Source: Pelobates cultripes
Lineage: Eukaryota; Chordata; Amphibia; Anura; Pelobatidae
Assembly (NCBI GenBank): GCA_933207985.1
Contig: OW240913.1
Span: 268,841,797-268,905,796, forward strand
Length of the DNA stretch: 64,000 bases
Reading direction: 5' to 3'
Positions 33,475 through 44,407 of the stretch are shown one piece after another. The first letter of the stretch is position 1. Each line of letters opens with the position of its first letter. The notes beneath the pieces are model-generated. The model did no database searches. It saw only the letters and a program-made list of their open reading frames with translations, and was not told the origin of the DNA. The position numbers and the translations under genes were made by a program.

Positions 33475-35301
33475 AATATTTAGGGGCGGGGCCTGACAGC
33501 CAAAATGGCCGGACGTGCTCTCTAAGAGCTCTTACACCGGAGGGCACAAAAACGATAACCCTGCCGAATTAAGCCAACAGCCCACGGTGTCCAGAAACCG
33601 ATATAGAACCACACGAGGAACAAAACGGTACAGGTCATGCACCACAGCGATTCACGAGCACATGTACCGGCCATGCAGCTTATACTGCAGTGGAGCCTGA
33701 AGCCTGGGGGAGACGGCCGATCGCCCGGCAAGGGACCCGCTTGCAAGCGAGAACTACAAGATGCCCAGCTACCCCCCCCCCCCTGGACCGGCGGGGGATA
33801 TCCCGGTCCTCGCTGGGGACGATTACCCCCACAGCAAGACAAGAACAAGCGACAACTCATGCGGGTAAACGGGACTGCCAAGGCCCAAACAAGATGGCGC
33901 CATAGGCACGACATGCGACAAAAGGCTCCCCTACCAAACCACCTGTTCACACACTGGACTTCTTTGAACGTCTCTGCACCAGCCTATGGTCTGGGCTCCG
34001 CAATAGGCGCCGGCTCTTCAAACAAGCGCGAAAAGAGGCGGCGGCATGGATTCGCCCTACCACCCGACGCCTCTTGAGTGGATGCCCGACCCGAGTCCCC
34101 AGAGTGGCCCTCAGACAGAGAAGAGGCGGGAGATCGGAATGGGGGAGAGAGGAGAACGGCTCCCCGGGCTCCAACAATAGCAACCACATATGGCAGCACA
34201 AAATAGCCACACACACCCGGCCAACTCACCGCCCAGCGGCATCTGAAGCCTCTGACCATTGCAGCATGTCCCCACACTTCTGGACGCACGCTGAAAACTC
34301 ATACCAAGCACCTATCACCCCGGGGGCGACCCGACGCCAGCAGCAAGGTACAGCCAAAAGACCCCATCAACTCCTGCACACTCACCGATCTCAAACGGAG
34401 ATCCAGGGACACAGACAACGGGGAGCTGTGGGACCACATCTTTCCCAAAGACTGGACTGTGATCTGCCCCTCACAGGCATAGGCTAAGCTGAGCTGACAA
34501 GTGGAATTCTCTGGGAATTACTAATGACCAAATATATTTTTCTTTGGAACGCTGATTTGAATTTTTTTTTTTTTTTTTATTATTTTTCTTTTCATATGCT
34601 TATACCAGCAGTCCTGATAGCTGACATCTCTTTTATTTTTTTTTGGCTCTCGATTAATAATGCCTTTATCTACCACCCCAAGGGGGCCCCCTAGGGTGAG
34701 CATGCTGACAGTCCAGAAATAAGCAATAAGTTTTCTCCATATCTTAATATGCTGTTTCAATGGTTTACTGTGGTCATCTCACTGCAGCTCCAGACTACAG
34801 TGCTATTTAAACCCAAGAGCAAGCAGCTCAGACCCATTGTGAGACAGGGAAAGTACAGGGAGCATAGTGGGGTATTGGTCTACTTAAATAAGCGTGTATT
34901 GCATAGCACACCAAAGTTCTAGCCATATACAAACCTAATCAAAAGTATGCCTCCTTACCATAGTTTTATTCATCCCACAGCACTCAAACCTATACCAGTT
35001 TTATTAACCCCTCGCAGTTGGTTTAGCCTGTCTTGAACCCGCGAATAGTTGCCAAACATTACGTACCCAAAGTTATGCATGTCTGACTGTGAATGCTTCT
35101 AAATAAGCTATGATTAACAGATATTACCTGCTACTAATCTATGTTAAACACGACTTCATCTCCTAACTAAAAATTGTGCAAGTACCAATGTATACTCCAT
35201 TGTTATTGATGTTTGCAAAGCATGAGGATTGCCTTTGGGGTACCCCGTGCACATATGTTATTTCAAATGCACTGCAAAAATAAAGAATAAAAAAATATTT
35301 A
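33475..35301 (+). mobile_element. L1-like LINE, internally deleted, with target duplication
   Basis: It starts GGGGCGGGGCCTGACAGCC, then AAAATGGCCGG, typical of the GC-rich start of an L1-like 5' untranslated region. It ends with AATAAAGAATAAAAAAAT, i.e. a polyadenylation signal and A-rich tail. The octamer AATATTTA lies on both sides (33475-33482 and 35294-35301). The interior to about 34500 is GC-rich and the rest AT-rich. No ORF1 or reverse transcriptase is seen, so the coding body is deleted. Short frames at 33522-34487 are unsupported. Confidence 0.55.
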
Positions 35302-36218
35302 AACAAAAAGTGTTTTTAAAAGGTCCACGTCAATAGTTTGTAGATAACTGCAGTTACCACTACTATCCATGGCTGTAAGGTATCCCTTGCAGCCAGTTTT
35401 TAAGACTAAAAGGGAACTGTACAATCATTGAAGATTTTCGTGAGCAAGCATAATTCATTAAAGGGAAAGTCATGGGAAATACCATACAAAGAAAAGACTA
35501 TAGATTAAAAAAATGTGTACAATAAAAAAGATAAACAGAAATTATGTTTTACAATACAAACCAATACAAAACCAAAAATACAAACGCTATTGTGTATAAT
35601 GTGCATGAGTCAGTGTGTATCTGTGTGTGTCAGTCTGTGTGTGTTTTAGTATTTATGTGCCGAGCAGTGTACGTGCATACATCCCAGCAATCAAACGCCA
35701 ACATACAAACACTAAACACAAGTACACCACTGCTTTTATATAGCAACAGTACATACAAACATACAACTTCATTCAAATGCCAACACCAAACACAAATACA
35801 TACATACATTCAAACAAACAGAACATGCTTACATTTGCCACCAGTTATTTTATATTGCATTAAGTAGTTGTTAAAAATATTTTTTTCTTTATTAACAAAT
35901 ACTTTAAGGTATGTAATAAATGTATAACTTTCATGCGGCCCTCGGATAAATCTTGTTTTTTAATGTGTCCCTTGGATTACCCTGAAATTGGACAGCCCTG
36001 TAATAGATGATATTCTTTGAATGACAGATAATTAATTGTTTAATTGGAAACGTATTTTCTATATTCTGCAGGTGTTCACATTTTTTAAGAAACATTTTTA
36101 TACGGTCAGTATTTTTGCAAGCTATACATGAACCAAAGCCATAAAATAGCTCTTCAAACTAGCGATTCATCAATACATTTTTAATAGTTGGTCTAGAAGA
36201 GCTGGGTCTTTAATATTA
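35302..36218. other. Unassigned sequence with a CA/ACATACAAAC-rich part
   Basis: A degenerate ACATACAAACAC and CAGTGTGTATCTGTG repeat occupies about 35585-35840. The rest is AT-rich. The 107-codon frame at 35544 is largely this repeat and is not a gene. Confidence 0.6.
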
Positions 36219-36440
36219 GTCTCCTAATAATCCAAGGGCTTTATTTATGTAATCCTCAAGTTCCATAAGTGCTATACTCCATCCTTTGTCTGCTGGCTTT
36301 ATTATGAAGGACTGGTCATCCTTTACTTCTCTCAGAGCCTGTTGTTCTGCTCTACTTGAATTTTGTTCATATCTATGAACTTTTTGATCATTTTAAGATA
36401 TTCTATCTCTGCCTTTTCAAAAGTAATAATTTCCCCTGAT
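36219..36440 (-). pseudogene. Penelope-like reverse transcriptase fragment
   Basis: On the minus strand the sequence reads LREVKDDQSFIIKPADKGWSI, then ALMELEDYINKALGLLGD before stops. The block IIKPADKGG..V..DR.DY.....LL.D is the well-known N-terminal RT signature of Penelope-like elements; one G is W here. A one-base frame change at about 36340 separates it from the upstream FEKAEIEYLKMIKKF segment. The remaining RT palm and GIY-YIG endonuclease are not found. Confidence 0.75.
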
Positions 36441-36454
36441 ATACATCTCTTAGG

Positions 36455-36465
36455 ATAATATATAT

Positions 36466-36498
<33 letters not shown>

Positions 36499-36587
36499 CA
36501 CATATATATTTTCCTTCAAACTCATCATCATTATCTTGTATACCAGCTCTTTCGAAAGAGTTTTTAGGAAAATGTGTGTACGTATAT

Positions 36588-36645
<58 letters not shown>
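36455..36645. repeat. TA / ATAC / CA microsatellites
   Basis: Two separated (TA)n to (CA)n tracts (36459-36512 and 36583-36645). Frames over them are repeat products. Confidence 0.95.
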
Positions 36646-38096
36646 TTTTTATTTTATTTTATTTCCTGGGGCACAACCATTAAGCTCAACATTTGTTACC
36701 AGCTATAGTCCTAGATTATTGGGGCATTTTTTTCCTAATAGGTTACATTGGAGTCTTTTCGCACTTACTATTCCTAATGCTTAGATATACGGTGCTGAAC
36801 TTGGGCAGAATTGTTAATGCCTCATCTTTTTTTCCAGTCAGGAGCTGAAACATTACTTAAAGGGGATTATTCGCAACGGTGAGTGGACAGAATAGTTAAT
36901 ATTGCATCCCTATTTCCTGACAAGAGCTCCAACATTATTGTACGGGGATTATCCACCTAACAATATCGCAAGGGGATCTTCTGCTTAACAGTGATCACTC
37001 TATTGATTTTTACTGTATAGTCTGAATTACTGGCTACTATTACATAGGAGTGAATTCATACTCAGCAATTGTGATTTTTAAAGCGTTTGATCAACTCGAC
37101 AAATTCTGTAACTTACTCACCATCCCAATAGCTGTATCTTTACGTGATCACAATATTAGATTTTTCTTTCTAGGAGTCGATATTTTCACATAACCTTTTT
37201 CAATGGCATTAACATATGAATAAAATCAAAGTGGATATATTGTATGATTATACAAAGACTCACCAAAATGTATTTCAATTGAGACACACTACTAGGCTTT
37301 TCAGTTGTACCGGTTTCACTTCAATTTTTTCTGAAGGGTTCCTATTTGCTACAAAATCTCTCACTCTTATGACTTCTCAGAACACTGTATTTGCAATGCT
37401 TCTTTCCTGACATAATAATGATAATTTTTCTCACCAGTGGATTGAGTTTCACAAGTCTTTCCCTCTCCTTTATCTTTTTTCAAAACTATAGGATATAAAG
37501 ACGCTATCCATTACTCCCACTGTGTAAAACAAGAATAGGGAGTAGTACCTTGATATATTTTCTGAGGAAGATACATTATGTGGAAACAAAAAACAAAACA
37601 ATATATAGTATAGTACGTCCCACACGAATGAATACGTAAAGGATGAAATTGCACTTACAAATTTTGGAGCTTGGGTAGCTCAACTTTTACGCGCTTTAGA
37701 GGTATAATCCTAGCCTAGGGATATGCAGTTCCTTCTTTTATTAAATAGCACAGTGCAAAGGGCCTCCAGCCAGGTGTATTGGCTCAGGATAGTATACACC
37801 CCACCTCGGAGTCTGGCATATTAACAATATTTATAAAAAGAAAAAAACTTAAATAAAAATATAGTGCTCACTGATGTTACTGTACAAATAAAGAGCAAGA
37901 ATAAGATTCAATCCATAGTGCTCAGGTGGTGTTTTCCCCAACAAAGAAATATGTGTCCAGTCTCCAATGGAAGGATCAGAATAAAGTCTAAAGGTGTATT
38001 AAAATAAACTTCTTTGTTTCATAAACTTGTATATAAAAGAGTTAGTAATATAATTAAAGCAGTACAAAGCAGTTATAAAAAAAAAAAACCTTCAAC
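36646..38096. other. Possible Penelope-like non-coding sequence
   Basis: No domain is recognised. The orientation and position next to the Penelope-like RT fragment, and the hammerhead-like relic at its right end, suggest part of it is the same element's terminal region. This is inference only. A part near 37740-37830 (GGCCTCCAGCCAGGTGTATTG and on) looks like a repeat. Confidence 0.3.
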
Positions 38097-38130
38097 TAAT
38101 TTCACTTTCACAGATGCTTTTTCAAACGTG
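38097..38130 (-). ncRNA. Strongly decayed hammerhead-like relic
   Basis: The minus strand reads TTTGAAAAAGCATCTGTG, then AAAGTGAAATTAGTT. Spacing of a (C)TGAAAA box and a GTGAAA box resembles the motif at 22658-22695, but the ACGCGT palindrome is gone. Called only by analogy. Confidence 0.15.
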
Positions 38131-38756
38131 TTACATACACATGGACTTTACAGTATATAGAGGGAGCACATTTTAATCTAACAGCCAAATGACTGTGATC
38201 AAACAATTAAATAGGTATCAGTTTAAAACAACAATAAGAAGACTAGTAATCTCTGACATATATAGGTAAAATAAGTAATGCAAATGAAAAAATATGAGCA
38301 ATAAAAACCTATAATGATAAACTTTATTAAGGCCGATATAAAAATCCAAATGTTGCCACGAGGTATAATCACGTGGTCTGCGCTGATGGGTTCAAAAAGG
38401 TTGCACTTAAAAATAATACTCTTACGGGAGAGTGTAGAAGAGGGGGGAACTAAGGTAAACTGAAACTGAGCCAAAACTAGGGCTCTGGAGTTAAAAGTAA
38501 AGACAAATGTGCCCCAGAAAACAGTGGAATGGGAGAAAACCAATGGGGAAAAAAATAAAATATATATATTATTAGTAGTAGTATCTATATAACTCCAAAT
38601 TATATCATCTTTTAAAGTGTCCTAGTGCTTGTAGATGATTTTCCTCTTTTTATTGCTTTTATTTGTAAAATTGGAGAGATAGGGTTTTGGATTTTTAGAA
38701 TGCTAATATTTTATTAATTAATTTCTGTTTTGTTGACCTATGTTTTAAATTAGATT
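38131..38756. other. Unassigned sequence
   Basis: No recognised feature. A minus-strand frame of 106 codons (38223-38543) has no motif. Confidence 0.5.
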
Positions 38757-38950
38757 GTCTAACTCAGGGGTTCCCAACCCAGAACTCAAGTACCCCCTAC
38801 CAGCCCAGGATTTAGGGATTACCCTTTTATGTCCAAAGGTTTTTTTTGTTTGTTTTTTTCTAAAAACACCTTAGATACAACTGGGTAATCCCTAAATCCT
38901 GGACTGTTGAGGGGTACTTGAGGACTGGGTTGGGAAGCACTGGTCTAACT
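38757..38950. mobile_element. hAT-type MITE with perfect 8-bp target duplication
   Basis: The body (38765-38942, 178 bp) starts CAGGGGTTCCCAACCC and ends GGGTTGGGAAGCACTG. The octamer GTCTAACT lies on both sides (38757-38764 and 38943-38950). Inner inverted arms around GGATTTAGGGATTACC match the family of 21460-21664. It is non-coding. Confidence 0.93.
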
Positions 38951-39450
38951 CATTGCCATCATATTTCTTCTCCACCAATTCTTTTATGAATGGGCTTGTT
39001 TTAAAGTCTGCTGTTCAGTACAGTTTTTCCTGCCTTTGAGCCAAGGAGAGTAGTTCTTTGGAACTTTCCTACGCTGTGTAAAATGATACAGAGCACTCTG
39101 ATTGGCTGGATTTCAAGCTAACCAATCAGAGTGCTGTGACAGGTAAATGTAGAGACTTGCCTGTCAGTCTCTTCATTTACCTGTTAGAGCACTCTGATTG
39201 GATGGCTTAAACCAACCAACGTGCTCTGAGCCTAATTGCAAGGCTTTATAAGCCTTGACCCGCCCTGCAAAGCTCAGTCTGCGCGGAGCCCTCTATGGGT
39301 GAAGATGGATGAATTTTTTTGCGCTCAGGTTTTTTAATTTTTTTTAAGCGACGGATATTATGTTTTTTTTATTTGGCCTTTTTTGGAGGTTTAAAAGACC
39401 CCACTCGCGCGTAACGGGTGGGGGGACTTTTTTTTTTTTTTTACACTGCT
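38951..39450. repeat. Unclassified repeat with inverted GAGCACTCTGATTGG motifs
   Basis: The motif GAGCACTCTGATTGG occurs at about 39091 and 39186. Its complement CCAATCAGAGTGCT occurs at 39121, and a diverged ACCAACGTGCTCTGAG at 39217. The result is nested hairpins and several CCAAT boxes ahead of a TTTATAAG sequence (39245). An A/T-run-rich segment and a CGCGCGTAACGGGTGG block follow. It may be the end of a mobile element; I cannot classify it. Confidence 0.45.
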
Positions 39451-39799
39451 CACTATTTACTAGACATGGGAATTAGGGAGTAATCTACTTATTCATTCCT
39501 GTCATTACATTGACTAGCTAAATAACATTCTTCCACTGGGTATATTAGTACTTCAGCAATACTGTGCTTCGGAATTTCGGCACGTCGGCAATTCGGAAGT
39601 CCCTGAATGTCCGAATTGACATTCGGAACGAAACGAATTGCACATGTCTATACAATCACCAGCTTGCGAGCAGAGCGCCAGCGATACCGGATTCCATGTC
39701 GTTGCAGGAGGGAGGTGAGTGGTCGCATCGACCGGTGCCATGCCAGGATGCCGCTAGATAGATCAGTGTGGAATCAGTGTCATCTCTTCACATTGATTT
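39451..39799. other. Unassigned sequence with TTCGGAA-rich segment
   Basis: 39565-39635 has repeated CTTCGG, AATTCGGAAG and CATTCGGAAC words, typical of an interspersed repeat, but no gene. Confidence 0.4.
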
Positions 39800-40185
39800 A
39801 GCGGCTATCCCCGGACAGCAACCAGAACCGATGATTTGTCTCTTCCATGTTGAGTGGCTGTAGGCAGAGCCTTAGCCAGTTTGGGAACCCTGAAGATGCC
39901 ATCCAACACCACTGCTTTAGTCTGTCTAGGCATTAGTAGGGCCATTAGCAGGCGCTTGACCAGGTGTGGCATTTCAGCCTCTGGGATACCCTCCTAGACT
40001 CCTGATCTTGAGGTGATTTTGGCGATGCCAGTATACCAGTGCGGCAAATCGTTGCTCATAAGTTAGGTTCTGCTGCTGCAGGGTTTCAACTGCCTGTTGG
40101 AGCGACACTATCTGCTGTGCTCCCGAGTGGGTTGTAGCTTCCAGCACCGCGATGTGGCCTGTCAGGCCCCCCCGCACAGTGGGCT
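39800..40185 (-). pseudogene. L1-like ORF1 protein, central fragment
   Basis: Minus strand. The frame 40177-39974 reads GGLTGHIAVLEATTH, SLQQAVETLQQQN, YEQRFAALVYWHRQN and HLKIRSLGG. This is a coiled coil of Leu/Ala heptads followed by the start of the RNA-recognition fold (usual form LEDRHRQNNLKIRGLPE). After a frame change near 39975 it continues as IPEAEMPHLVKRLLMALLM, then RQTKAVVLDGIFRVPK. L1 ORF1p is an RNA-binding trimer. It is broken by the frameshift and by the insertion on its N-terminal side. Confidence 0.75.
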
Positions 40186-41460
40186 ACAGCAGACAAGAAT
40201 AGAACAGTTGTTGGGTCAGCGCTTAGTGACCAGTAGGGAGCTGGGATAAATAGAAAATGGGTCGCAACCTAAGGGTATGATGTTCCCCCACAGACCATCA
40301 GTAAGAATACAAATATAAAAACAGAAAATATAGGTCGCGCCACAAAGTAGATGTAATATAATAAAATCAATGTCTACTCACATAAAATTCTTAAGTAAAA
40401 GCAAAGTCCCAATAAAAGGTATATGGGTATATGAGTAAGGATAGTCCAAGTTGATTGAAGAGAAAGTTCAGTAGGTCCTGTAGATGTTGAGAGAGTCTGA
40501 TGTCCGGATGACGTGGAAGCATGTAAATGAGAGAAAGTTCCAATAGTGTAAAACTGTAACTGGAATTGAATGGACGTGGTATGGTGATGATGATATTACT
40601 CCTACTCACCTATTTGGGAACTAGTGCCAGCTCAGGTAGGATCAGCATTCAGTGGCGTTGATCCCCATTGCCATTTGATGAAGCCCTGTTATTGGCGAAA
40701 TGTGTTTGGCTGCTTTTTACTGTTTTTATTCTTTTTAAACATATCATTAAAGGAATATGGGCCCTTATATTTTGCCTGTGCCATATACCTTTTTATTTTT
40801 TTTTTTACCATTTTATCAATTTTTTACCTGGTCATCGAATACTCTGGAATTTCCACTCACCCAAGAATCCCAGGTGGGGATTATACCACCTACGCTACTA
40901 TAGTGAGCAGTATATCCTGCTCACCTACATGTGAGTATTATACCTTGAAATACCATACTATCTATTTCTGTATACACTGAGCACTATTTGATTTGATTTG
41001 ATTTTTTTCCCCATACTGAGGACCTTCAATACCTACCAACACCTATATCCTACCAATGGGGGATCAACGCACCTGAGCTGGCACTAGCTCCCAAATAGGA
41101 GAAAAGGAGGAATATCATCATCACCATACCACGTCTATTCAATGCCGGTTACAGGTTTTATTTTTTGTAAATATTAATTGAGATTTTTTCAAATTTTTGA
41201 AAGAAGGGATGAAATGCAGAGAAACGCGCAGGTGTCTGGTAAACAGTATAACAATTAGTCAATCGAGATTCGCAGATCTCCTGAATAACAATTGAGAAAG
41301 AGACACGCAGGTCTCAAGGCAAACTGGGTGCCGGTTAGTTTTACACTATTGGAACTTTCTTTAATTTACATGATTTTATGTGAGTACACATTGATTTTAT
41401 TATATTACATCTACTTTGTGGTGTGACCTATATTTTCTGTTTTTATATTTACATCAGACG
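40186..41460. mobile_element. Penelope-like/foldback element inserted in L1 ORF1
   Basis: Inverted arms of about 80 bp lie near both ends: left 40305-40392 with ACAGAAAATATAGGTCGCGCC, right 41370-41453 with GGTGTGACCTATATTTTCTG. A possible imperfect target duplication CAGCAGACAAG / CATCAGACGAG borders the insert. A second inverted pair (CGTGGTATGGTGATGATGAT / ATCATCATCACCATACCACG) lies further in. The middle carries a hammerhead-like motif and CCCAGGTGGGGATTATACCA, as in 22696-23600. No protein is encoded. Confidence 0.55.
40670..40710 (+). ncRNA. Decayed hammerhead-like motif
   Basis: TTGATGA (40675-40681), stem GCC-CTGTTATT-GGC, GAAA (40697-40700) and TGTGTTTGG. Relative to the motif at 22658-22695, the first box has T for C and ACGCGT has become ATGTGT, the change expected from CpG decay. 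The helix II pairs are perfect here. Flanking GCCA/TGGC could form helix I. Confidence 0.35.
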
Positions 41461-41737
41461 AGGCTTTTCCGCAGGTCCGAAAGGAGCTCCTTCAGGATTG
41501 CAGTTGTCACCGAAGCAGATTCAGGGCTGGGCAGTGTAGGTGGCTGAGGGATCAACAGTGGCATTGGGACAGGTATGTGACCGTACTCAGTGTCCAAAGA
41601 CAGCTCATCTGAGAAGTCAGAGCAGCTAGGGATGCCATCTTGGGCCCAAGAGCGCTATTAGCCTGCCGCCATATGTCCCCGATGTTCATGCTCATGCGGG
41701 GCCTGTCAGGCTTTTGCTTTTTTGTTTTGCGTCCCAT
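41461..41737 (-). pseudogene. L1-like ORF1 protein, N-terminal fragment
   Basis: The minus-strand frame starts MGRKTKKQKPDRPRMSMNIG (start codon at 41737-41735), a basic N-terminus. After a frame change it continues as FSDELSLDTEYGHIPVPMPL and KELLSDLRKSL, which leads into the coiled coil now located at 40185. The two fragments join in order if 40186-41460 is removed, so they are one gene split by an insertion. Confidence 0.7.
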
Positions 41738-41804
41738 GTGGTCTGGATGTGTTTGGGGGTCCTCCAGGTGAGGCCGTAAGCATTTATTTCTAAACCTGAA
41801 TTTG

Positions 41805-42808
41805 GCAGATAGCAGGGGTGGACTGACCACTCTAGCACATCGGTCATGGACTGAGGGCCCGAGACAGCCAGGGGCCCGGCCGAACAGCCATGCTCCAGCT
41901 GGAGAGATCAGAGATCTCTCCAACTGGAAGAGCAAAAAAAAAAAAAGCCTCCTTTGATAGGTTGTGGGGCCCCTGATGGAGTGCAGGGCCCCACAACCTA
42001 CAGCTCTGCAAGACACCCCCCATCCTCAAAGGAGACCTGGCAGCTTCACCTGCTCTCTATATGCCAGGTCTCCTTCTTCCTGTCCCAGGCGGCGCTCTGT
42101 GTGATGGGGAGAGGCGAGTCTAGGAAGTGACATCACTTCCGGTACTCTCCTCACACACAGAGCCCGATCACAGCCAGCAGGGTGAAGGAGCAGCAGCCTG
42201 GGAGAGAAGAGAGGGAGCAGAGAGAGAGGTAGGAAATAAGGGGAAGATGGGGAGTGCCCCTCTCACTAGTCACCCCCTCCCTCTGTCACTAGTCACCCCC
42301 CATCACTGTGTCACCCCCTCTCTCCCTCCCTCACTCTACCACTCGTCACCCCCTCCCCCACTCTGTCACTGTGTCACCCCCTCCCTCACACTGCCACTAG
42401 TCACCCGCCCTCACTGTGTCTCTCCCTCACTCTGCCATCAGGTACCCCCTCACTCTGCCACCCCCTCCCTCATACACACACTGTCACCCCCTTGGACAAG
42501 TAGATTTTTTTTAATATTCCACACCCCTGCACATGCAGACACACACCAACGCTCAATACACATATGCATTCACACTGACACTATATACAAAGAAGCACAT
42601 GTAGTCATCCAGACATGCACAAGTGCATTCACACAAACTCAAATACAAACATGCATTGATACACAGGTCTTCACAATATACACATCCAAAGGAATGCCGT
42701 ATTATATGAGCGTTATATTTAACATTTATTTAATGCACATATATTTGGGCCTGGGATCTAATTTTGCCCGGGGGCCCCAAAGGCTCTCAGTCCGCCCCTG
42801 GCAGATAG
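41805..42808. mobile_element. Non-autonomous hAT-like element with perfect 8-bp target duplication
   Basis: The body, 41813-42800 (988 bp), starts CAGGGGTGGACTGACC and ends CAGTCCGCCCCTG. The octamer GCAGATAG lies on both sides. The interior has a palindromic GAGAGATCAGAGATCTCTCC, a CACTTCCGG / GAAGTGACATCAC segment, a GTCACCCCCTCCCT minisatellite (42260-42490) and a CACA-rich part. The 235-codon plus frame at 42127 is mostly the minisatellite and not a gene. It lies just upstream of the L1-like ORF1 start. Confidence 0.95.
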
Positions 42809-44407
42809 AGACATATATCATGTGGTGGGGATAACAACGTACACTTAGAGCTTAGTTTAATGATCTAGATACTGTAAGTACCCAATATTCATTGCTAACT
42901 GAAGAAAGAGAGTGATCTCTTCAAAGATAATCTAAAGGCTTGAATTAGGTATTGAAAGTGTGAGTGGCCAACTGAACCACTATTTATTTATATTCACACA
43001 CAGTTATGAGCTATGTTGTGCATTTTCTATTCTCCCTAGCAGAATCATCCCTACTCTTTTGCTTTACTGTTAACTACACAGATTTTAAACAATAAAGCAC
43101 CATTGGAGTCCTGTTGTCTTCTCTCCACCTATTGCTATCAGAGAAGTTGAATTTGCCGTCAACAGGTGGGCGGATAGATGGTGAAACAACGGCTGATGCG
43201 GATATTCCAGGAGCTAGGATTAATATAGCTCTTTGACACAGAAGTGCATTTTTAAACATCTATGATTTAAATTGTCGTATTTATGATATAACCGGTTCCC
43301 TTTTTCTTCTGGGTACGCTATTGACGTCTATAAGCAAGTTCTTCTTTATTTTTTTACAATTGCTATTTAACCCGGGATATAAACCTGCTCTTCTGAAAGA
43401 CACTGCCACCTATTTCAATACAAACGAGTGCCACTGTTTCCAGCTTGTATTTATCTACACTGTGACAATTACAGTGGTATTTAGTATGAGAGTTGAACCT
43501 GCTTTCTTGTAATACACACTGCCACCATGTGGTAATTTATTATTATTTATAGTAATATTGCTACAATTTCAGATTTATATTAGACTACATTAGACCATAT
43601 AGGTGCAAATATTAGCGGTCTTATTTTCTGATATAGTAAATCATAAGTGACATATAAAGCCACAGTATTAATATGTATATTTTTCATGTTGAATACTAAT
43701 ATATATTTGTGAGCATTATAATTTAGAATACATTGGCACAACTTTATATTTGGCATTTTTTCCCATATATATATTTGACTGTAGAATCCACCATCAAGGG
43801 TGGTCAAATTTTTCCCCCCATTTTTTATTGTGAATGCATGGTAGAATCGATATGACATACATGGTAGAATTCAGCAGGAAATGCAGGTAAATTCTGACAA
43901 TGTGGACATTTTCTTTATGAGAAAAAACACAAAACTAAAAAAAGAAAAAGGCAAATCAAACGTCCAGTCCTACTGTGTTGTTAATAATGCGCAGTCATTA
44001 GGTTACCACTGTGCCCCGAGAGGAGGACAGTCAATTTTAAAGTTTTACTGCCTCTTCATTGTAAATACAGTAAGTGCTGTATATTTATTGTCTTGTAAAT
44101 CTCTGTTTGCATTTGTTTATTGCTGTTTACCTGTGTAACGGAGGGGGCCTTGTTGGATGAAACACAATCAAAGTAAGTATTTTCTGTAGTTCCTTTATTT
44201 CCTCATGGTCTGGGGTAACAGGACACGCTTTTTAATACAAAGCAAATTCAACAAACTCTGTTAAGTTACTATGTATATAACAATCTCGCTGCTATCCAGA
44301 GATTACTAGACATTGGAGAAAGTAAAAAAGTCTAAACATAAACCTCAGCTCCTGAGCACTGCCAATGTCCTGTACGAGATTCAGTAAATAAACCTCCTGT
44401 GCCTCTT
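42809..44407. other. Unassigned sequence
   Basis: The first part may be 5' sequence of the L1-like element. Otherwise there are only short frames without motifs (43074-43259, 43321-43512, 43580-43858, 43881-44138, the last opposite no known domain). No gene is called. Confidence 0.45.

Noticed and set aside
33522..34487. Several 100-146-codon frames on both strands as genes
   Set aside because: The region is the GC-rich 5' part of an L1-like element. The frames conflict on both strands and resemble no L1 protein.
41216..41245. Possible further hammerhead motif (GATGAAATGCAGAGAAACGCGC)
   Set aside because: It has a GAAACGCG word, but no CTGANGA box or helix II at correct spacing.
42127..42834. 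235-codon plus-strand frame as a host gene
   Set aside because: It lies inside a hAT-like element and runs across a CACCCCCTCC repeat into CA-rich sequence; no domain is present.
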